From assembly GCA_030549775.1 (NCBI GenBank), contig CM060172.1:8667861-8731860 (forward strand): 64,000 nt of DNA. Direction: 5' to 3'. The translations under genes and the position numbers were made by a program. This document shows, piece after piece, positions 58,339 to 64,000 of this stretch. Position 1 is the first letter of the stretch, and every line of letters starts with the position of its first letter. The DNA comes from Tamarix chinensis. Taxonomy: Eukaryota > Streptophyta > Magnoliopsida > Caryophyllales > Tamaricaceae. The notes under the pieces were generated by a model. The model saw only the letters and a program-made list of their open reading frames with translations, had not been told where the DNA came from and did not search any database.

Positions 58339-58357
58339 TACGTCGATGTTGGGGACT
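58339..58357 (+). other. Athila-2 primer binding site, tRNA-Asp type
   Basis: TACGTCGATGTTGGGGACT against TGGCGCCGTTGCCGGGGACT; the common core GTTG..GGGACT and GTCG are kept. Confidence 0.78.
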
Positions 58358-58739
58358 AATTTAATAGCTCTAAACCTAAAAAATGTAAATATTGATCTAG
58401 ACAATTAGTTATTTATTTATTTATCTTTAATTTTATGTTTAAAAATTACTCAATTTCTTAGTCTTTGGTATTTGTGTATTAGTATAGGTTACTAATGCAT
58501 GACCTAATGCAATCCTAGTGAATCAGTAGCCTTAGATCTAAATATTGAAATAAAATTTCATAAATTAAGGGTGCATTCAAAAATTATTGTCACTACAAAG
58601 AAACAAAATCAACAAATGGCTCATAAGGAGCAAAATCAACTACAATAAATTAGAAGATCTTTAAAAGACTATACTATCTCGAGTATAGTGGAGTATGCAT
58701 CGATTATTAAAAGAAGGTGATTGAAGTGCATAATTTCAA
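58358..58739 (+). other. Athila-2 leader
   Basis: About 380 bp between primer site and gag; AT-rich, no gene seen. Confidence 0.5.
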
Positions 58740-59690
58740 GATCAATGCTACTATCATTAAGATGATACAAACCTCCGTCTAATTTATAGGTACACCTAAT
58801 GAAGACTTACACGCTCATATTACGACTTTTAGTATAATTTGTGATACTTTTAAAATAAATGGTGTTCCTAATGATACTATTAGGCTTAGATCGTTTCCAT
58901 TCTCATTACCTGACAAGGATAAAATTGGATAAATTCTTTAGCACTTGGTTCTATTTAACTTGGGATAAGTTGATGAAGTTGTTTCTTTCTAAAAAAAATT
59001 CTATTTGCAAAACCTACAAAGTTAAGAAATGAAAGTGGTCCAAAATTACTATATGACGCATGGGAACAATTTAGGAAATCATTAATGAAATTCCCACATC
59101 ATGGATTTCCTATTTGGTCACAAACACAAATGTTTTATAATGGTATATCTACTACTAAGTGTTCTATGTTATATACCACTACAAATGGTATTATTATGAA
59201 AAAACTCCCAATCAAGTTTATGATTTTATTAATGAATTATCCACAAGTTCTCACCAGTGGCATTCTAAACATAATATGGTACAAACAAATTCATGAATTC
59301 GTTCTATAGATGCCATCATGGCATTAGAGTCTAAAATAGATTTAATCCACAAGATATTAGATAATTTGAGTGGTTCTTCATGTATGAATGTTCAAGTGAA
59401 TATACCTATTTGTGAATTATGTGGTGAACCACATATTAGCATAGAGTATCAAGTAGGTAATCATTTTCAACTATCTTTTGATCAATTTAATTATCTTGCT
59501 AACAATGTGGGTAGGAAAAAAATCCATACTCAAATGTTTATAATCTAGGGTGGAGAAACCATCCAAACTTTAGTTGTAGAAATGACAATCCAATAAGACT
59601 TCCTAAATTTCCACCATAAAGACCCATGCCTACAATGCCACCTTAGCAACCATAGAATCCTTCATTAGAATAAATAATCAGCAATTTAAT
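58740..59690 (+). pseudogene. gag: Athila-2 Gag
   Basis: Segments in changing frames: FIGTPNEDLHAHITTF (58777), IRLRSFPFSLPDKDKI (58880), then DFINELSTSSHQWHS (59220) and 59318-59548 with IMALESKIDLIHKILDNL and ICELCGEPHISIEY, a worn zinc knuckle (last Cys lost), ending SFDQFNYLANNVG and WRNHPNFSCRN (59545-59580). Order matches Athila Gag ('FRGxPxEDPxxHI', 'IRLRLFPFSLxDKA'). At least six stops. Confidence 0.82.
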
Positions 59691-59969
59691 TAACACTACA
59701 TAGACATGTTTCCAAAATCATGAGGCCTCAATAAAGAACTTAGAAGAAAAAATTGGGAAATTATCTAATACAATTTCTAGAAGGGCACCCACCACATTGC
59801 CAAATGATACAATGAAAAACCTAAAAGTGCATGTTAATGTTATATCATTAAGGAGTGGAAAGATTTTACTTGAACCATAACCTCTAGAGGAAAATAAATA
59901 AGAGGATAAATCTCTAGAATCAGTTTTTAAGTCAAAAGAAGTGGTAACCAAGATCCCATTTCAAGAGGT

Positions 59970-60570
59970 AAAACCATATGTCCTTCCTCCCCCATTTCCA
60001 AGAAGGATAGTCCAAAGTAAGTTAGATGCACAATTTGCTAAATTTTTATATATTTTGAAAAGGCGCATATTAGTTTACCATTGATTGATATTGGGAGGCA
60101 AATGCCTAGCTATGCTAAATTTATTAAGGATATCTTTACTCATAAAAGAAATTGGAAGATTTTGATACCCGTAAATTAAATGAGTATTATTTTGCTATTC
60201 TAAAAAAATAAATTACCTTTTAAGATAAAAGATAGATAAAGTTTTACTATTCCATGTGTGATCGGTAGGTTAAAATTTAACAAAGTAATATGTACCTTAG
60301 GTGCTAGAATAAGTATAATGCCTTTCTCTATTTTTAAGCATTTGGGTTTAGGAGAGCCAAGACATACTAATATATATTTATAATTGGTTTATAGATCTAT
60401 TTAGTATCCTAGAGGAATAATAAAGGATGTTTTGGTAAAAGTGGATAAATTTATATTTCCTGTTAATTTTGGTGTGCTTGACAAGGAATAGGATCAAAGG
60501 ATCCCTCCCATTCTTGGTAGATCATTTATATCTATAAGAAAATACTTTGATTGATGTCCATGAGGGTAAG
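59970..60570 (+). pseudogene. pol: Athila-2 pre-protease segment and aspartic protease
   Basis: KLDAQFAKFLYILKRRI and QMPSYAKFIKDIFTHKRN (60020-60150) are the Athila segment before protease. Protease: IPCVIGRLKFNKVICTLGAR, ISIMPFSIFKHLGLGEPRHT, GIIKDVLVKVDKFIFPVNF, GVLDKE and PPILGRSFI. Active-site Asp is replaced (TLGAR for DLGAS). Stops after each of these blocks. Confidence 0.82.
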
Positions 60571-61160
60571 TTGATTCTTTGATTTTAAAGTGAGAAAATT
60601 ACATTCAATGTTTTTAAAAGCATGAAGTACCCTTCTGAGGATGATACTTGCTATAGCATTGATGTATTGGATGAAGTGATTAATGATTGTTTTCAAGAAA
60701 TTGTTGCACAGGATCCTTTCGAGAGATTATTGGTACAATTATAAGGGAATGAAGTTGGATAAGGGGTCGAAGAGGTCATTCAAGACCTAAGTCCTCATCC
60801 ACTTTATTAGAGAAAAAAATTATTCTCTTTATGAGGACTAAAGAGAGATCAAGTCCCAAAGGTAAAACCGTTTATTGAGGAGCCACTAAATTTAGAACTC
60901 AACCCAATTCCCAAACACTTAAAGTATGTTTTTCATGGTAATAACAATACTCTCCCTATTATTATTTTTGCACTATTGTTTGATCTATAGGAAGAAAATT
61001 TGATGAAAGTGCTTGGGGAGAAAAATAAGGCATTCGGATGGACCATCTCCTGTATCAAGGGGATTAGTCATTCTACTTGCATGCACAAAATCCTCATGGA
61101 AGATAACTATAAGAAGGCGATCCAACCTCAAATTGACTCAACCCAAAAACAAAGAGGTGG
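60571..61160 (+). pseudogene. pol: Athila-2 protease-RT linker
   Basis: Remnants of the long linker: PSPVSRGL/ISH-CMHKILMEDNYKK (61050-61105) equals 'IRGISPSICMHRILLEE' and PQIDSTQKQRG, the 'QRRLNPNM' zone. Many stops; nothing else recognisable. Confidence 0.6.
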
Positions 61161-61850
61161 TGAAGAAATAGGTAACTAAGTTATTGGATATTTGTATGAT
61201 ATATTTCATCTCTGATAGCTCTTGGGTTCGTCCTGTACAAATGGTTCCTAAGAACGATAGAATTATCATGGTTAAGAATGATAATAATGAGTTGACACCT
61301 GCTAAAACTATTTTCGAATGGTGTGTTTGTATTGATTTTAGAAAATTCAATGATACCACAAGAAATGATTATTTCCCCTTCCCTTAATTGACCAAATGTT
61401 GGAGCATTTAGAAAGACATGAATTTTGTTGATTTTAGATGGCTATCCTAGTTATATGCAAATCCCTATTTCTCCTAAGGATGACAAAAAGATCACTTTTT
61501 ACTTGTTCCTATGGCACTGCAACATATGGGCAGATGCTTTTTGGCCTTTGTAATGCTCCTGCTACATTTCAAAGATGCGTAATGGCTATATTTCATAACA
61601 AGGTTGAGAAATTTATGGTAATTTTTATCAATAATTTTTTAGAGTTTGGCTTATCTAAAATGTTGTGAGGATACCAATCTTGTCTTAAATTGGGGAAAAT
61701 GGCATATAATGGTTCAATAATGAATTGTGTTAGGATATAAGATATCATATAGGGAGACATAGGTAGATAAAGAAAAAATAGAAATTATTGAAATATTACC
61801 TCCCCGAAAATGTGAAAAGGACATTCATAATTTGTTTGGTCATTCTGGTT
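61161..61850 (+). pseudogene. pol: Athila-2 reverse transcriptase
   Basis: 61184-61387: MIYFISDSSWVRPVQMVPKN, VKNDNNELTPAKTIFEWCVC, IDFRKFNDTTRNDYFPFP. Frame shift near 61435, then 61438-61668: LFGLCNAPATFQRCVMAIFH and the catalytic box FINNFLEFG (family 'FMDDFSVFG', both Asp now Asn, G-to-A type changes). Thumb: DTNLVLNWGKWHIMVQ and KIEIIEILPP (61670-61805). Athila type. Confidence 0.88.
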
Positions 61851-62400
61851 CCTATAGTAGGTTCATTAAGAGCTTTTAAAAAAATTCAAAACCTCTATGT
61901 GACCTATTGGCTAAAGATGCAACATTTTAATTTTTTTGATTCGTGGTTAAAGGCTTTTAACAATCTTAAAGAAAAAATAGCGAATGATACTATTATTATT
62001 GCTCTAGATTGGAATCTTCCTTTTGAAATTATGTGTGATGCTAGTGATGTGGCTTTAGGAATAGTTTTGGGATAGCATAGGGATAAACCTTTTCTTATTA
62101 TTTATTATGCTATAAAAACTTTAAATTTTGCACAAAAGAATTATGTTACTAGTGAAAAAGAATTTCTAGATGTGGTATTTGCTTTTGATAAGTTTCACCC
62201 TTATTTGTTGCTCAATAAAATCATTGTGTATACTGACCATGTTGTAATGAGATATATTTTTATCAAGCAAGATCATAAGCTCATAATTATGTAATGGATC
62301 CTACTACTACATGATTTTGACATGGAGATCAGGGATAAGAAGAGAAGTGAAAATAGCATAGTAGATCATCTCTCCAGCCTACTATGATCATATGAGGTAA
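61851..62400 (+). pseudogene. pol: Athila-2 RNase H
   Basis: KPLCDLLAKDATF (61890), LPFEIMCDASDVALGIVLG (62010-62072), then in other frames AQKNYVTSEKEFLDVVFAFD (62130-62190), VYTDHVVMRYIF (62225-62260) and FDMEIRDKKRSENSIVDHLSSL (62310-62390; shown here in two joined blocks FDMEIRDKK and VDHLSSL). The TDH site is intact. Single-base indels change the frame several times. Confidence 0.84.
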
Positions 62401-63253
62401 ACAAAGAAGATGATTCTATTCGTGACACGTTTCCTGATGAGACACTTTATGCAGTTACAAATCATCCCTCGTATATTGATATTAAAAATTAACTTGTAAG
62501 TAGAATTCTACCTAATGAATTGACATATTATCAAAGGAAGAAATTTTTGCATGACTTGAGATATTATTTTTGGGATGACCCTTATTTGTATAAAATATGT
62601 TTTGATCAAATAATAAGGAGATGACTCACTAAACATGATTTTCATTCTATTTTATCTCATTATCATAGTACAGAATGTGGTGGTCCTCTTGGACCCGCCA
62701 AAACTACAGCTAAAGTTCTATAAAGTGGTTTTTATTGTACTACATTATTTAATGATTCTTATACTTTCACTAAGGCTTATGATAGATGTTAAAGGGTTGG
62801 CAATATTTCTTGAAAATAAGAAATGCCCTTTACAAATATTTTAGTGGTTGAATTGTTTGATGTGTGGGGTATTGACTTTATGTGATCATTTCCTAAATCT
62901 ATGCATAATTCATATATCCTTATTGATGTCGATCATGTATTTACGTTAGAGGAGGTTATCATAACTCCCACTAACAATGAAAAAGTTATCACAAAATTCT
63001 TTAAAAAGAATATATTTATGAGATTTGGACACCAATCACTATTATAAGTGATGAGGGTTCTCATTTATATAAAAGAGTGTTTGATGGTCTCTTAGGTAAG
63101 TATGGAGTTACACATAAGGTTAAAACTATGTAAACCAAGGGATAAGTAGAAGTTTCAAACCAAGAAATTAAAAGCATATTGAAAAAAATAGTTAATGCTT
63201 CTAGGGAATATTGGTCTTTAAAGTTAGATGACACACTTTCAGCATATAGGACA
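62401..63253 (+). pseudogene. pol: Athila-2 integrase, interrupted by LTR-c
   Basis: HHCC finger: KHDFHSILSHYHSTECGGPL then AYDRC (62630-62790; Cys and His visible). Core: VVELFDVWGIDFM, FPKSMHNSYILIDVDHV, TPTNNEKVITKFFKKNIFMR (62850-63020). Later KIVNASREYWSLKLDDTLSA and YRTWY (63184-63252), family 'NASRKDWSxKLDDALWAYRTAFKTP'. The frame stops being integrase exactly at the LTR-c start. Confidence 0.86.
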
Positions 63254-63338
63254 TGGTACACCCCCAAAATTTACTACCGAAAATTTTTATTTTTAAAAGT
63301 TATAAGTGAAGCTATGACAGTAAATTTTGGGGTATTAC
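63254..63338. repeat. Terminal inverted repeat of LTR-c
   Basis: CCCCAAAATTTACT (63262-63275) and AGTAAATTTTGGGG (63319-63332) are exact reverse complements over 14 bases; pairing continues outward with three mismatches. Relative to LTR-a one C-G pair has become T-A on both arms. Confidence 0.9.
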
Positions 63339-64000
63339 TACTACACTTAGTACCAGACTAGTTTCCTTCATTGTTCTAATACTAAGTGCTAAGGCTAAAA
63401 AAAATATTTTGCTTAAATTTTAAGAATAAAATTATGAAATAGAGTAGTGCAATAGTTAGGAAGGTTAACTCACCTTCTAAAGAAAACCCACTAACTATGG
63501 TTACTAAAAGAATGTCAATGGAAAAGAAATACAAAATATTATAAGGAAAAATACAGAAAAATCCTGGTTCAAAATATCAGTTAAAATTTCAAATAACTCT
63601 ATGCTCTCAATACCTATGAATAATCCTGAAATGAACTTGCGAGCTGACGTGAAAAGGTTACTATCCATTTAATAAGTAGGGGCCTAAGAAATGAAACCTT
63701 TGGTACAATCGTACTAAGTCACCAATTATACAATACTAATATGTAAGGCCCACAAGCAACACACCAGATGCATCACATCAATCATATGAATAATGAATTA
63801 TGCATATATTAATTGAAATGTGATAATCATTCACTTAGAAATAATAGGACGTACTATTGAAACATCCAAGTGATGCTCTTTGTAGTATAATTAGAAACCA
63901 CATCATTTTCAATAATATACACAACTCTTTTAACCGACCCACAATTTCTCAATTTTTAGGTAGGCCCATCAATACAATCTAATACACAAATCATCATAGG
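63254..64000 (-). mobile_element. LTR-c: giant Tekay-type LTR, U5 end, continues past the window
   Basis: Opens TGGTACACCCCCAAAATTTAC and follows LTR-b in order: TAGTACCAGACTAGTTTCCT, CTAAGTGCTAAGGCT, ATATGTAAGGCCCACAAGCAACAC at 63741 (split: ATATGTAAGGCC and AAGCAACACACCAG), TCCAAGTGATGCTCTTTGTAG at 63868. Same orientation as LTR-b. Left flank GGACA; the right end is not in the window, so solo or full-length is open. Confidence 0.85.

Larger units (their letters stand above)
28629..63253 (+). mobile_element. Athila-2: Athila-type Ty3/Gypsy element, outermost of the nested stack
   Basis: 5' LTR in two parts (28629-29513 and 57725-58331), tRNA-Asp-type primer site (58339-58357), gag, protease, RT, RNase H and integrase in order on the + strand to 63253, where LTR-c interrupts the integrase. 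E3 with its insertions (29519-57719) is not part of it. The start at 28629 is inferred from TGTTATATAATTTTGACAG, which resembles the start of the Athila-1 LTR in coding sense (ATTTTGACA then a TTTAGTCTTAAC-like block). Its 3' half is outside the window. Confidence 0.75.

Overview
The window is plant nuclear DNA, AT-rich and built almost wholly of decayed LTR retrotransposons. I see no host protein gene, tRNA, rRNA or bacterial-style feature. The lineages are plant Ty3/Gypsy: Athila-type elements (tRNA-Asp-like primer site; gag, protease, RT, RNase H, integrase of Athila type), chromoviruses with tRNA-Met-like primer sites and LTRs of the form TGATG...CATCA, and a Tekay/Del-like element with very large LTRs of the form TGTAA...TTACA. 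All coding regions carry stops, frameshifts or deletions, so they are listed as pseudogenes. Gene-poor, methylated (C-to-T decayed) heterochromatin of a flowering plant, for example pericentromeric DNA, is the likely setting; species is not determinable from the sequence.

Left part. 1-1163 is an Athila-type LTR (+), whose right end sits inside the gag gene of an older Athila-type element E0 on the - strand (gag at 1164-1268 and 6805-8000, primer site 8246-8263, LTR from 8271). E0 gag is also split by chromovirus E1 (1269-6804, -). A 3.5 kb Tekay-type LTR (9980-13480) follows, then the Tekay/Del-like element E2 (13734-22443, -), whose 5' LTR is cut short. Chromovirus E4 (22513-28568, +) has a perfect ATTAT target duplication.

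Right part is one nested stack. An Athila-type element, Athila-2 (+), starts near 28629 and runs to 63253. Its 5' LTR is split by chromovirus E3 (29519-57719, -; target duplication TTTAT). E3's integrase gene is itself cut into four pieces by Athila-1 (30414-41434, -), giant solo LTR-a (41953-47085; target duplication CTAAC) and giant solo LTR-b (47472-52764; target duplication CCCCT/ACCCT). Athila-1 holds a solo chromovirus LTR (33394-34384; target duplication ATAAG). Athila-2's integrase is cut by a third giant LTR (LTR-c) that leaves the window at 63254. Reading the host integrase or gag frame across each insertion restores a continuous family alignment, which is independent support for this order.

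The most unusual material is in the giant LTRs (5.1 and 5.3 kb, lying tail to tail 386 bp apart): an inverted repeat at the U5 terminus that changes in a compensatory way between copies, two different tandem arrays at the same LTR position built around the same short core, repeated GGTCCACCGG modules, and a pyrimidine-rich GC island in U3. Several elements also show precise domain losses: RT in Athila-1, RNase H/integrase in E4, integrase core in E1, RT active site in E3. Coordinates of LTR ends supported by target duplications are exact; domain boundaries in decayed genes are approximate to some tens of bases.
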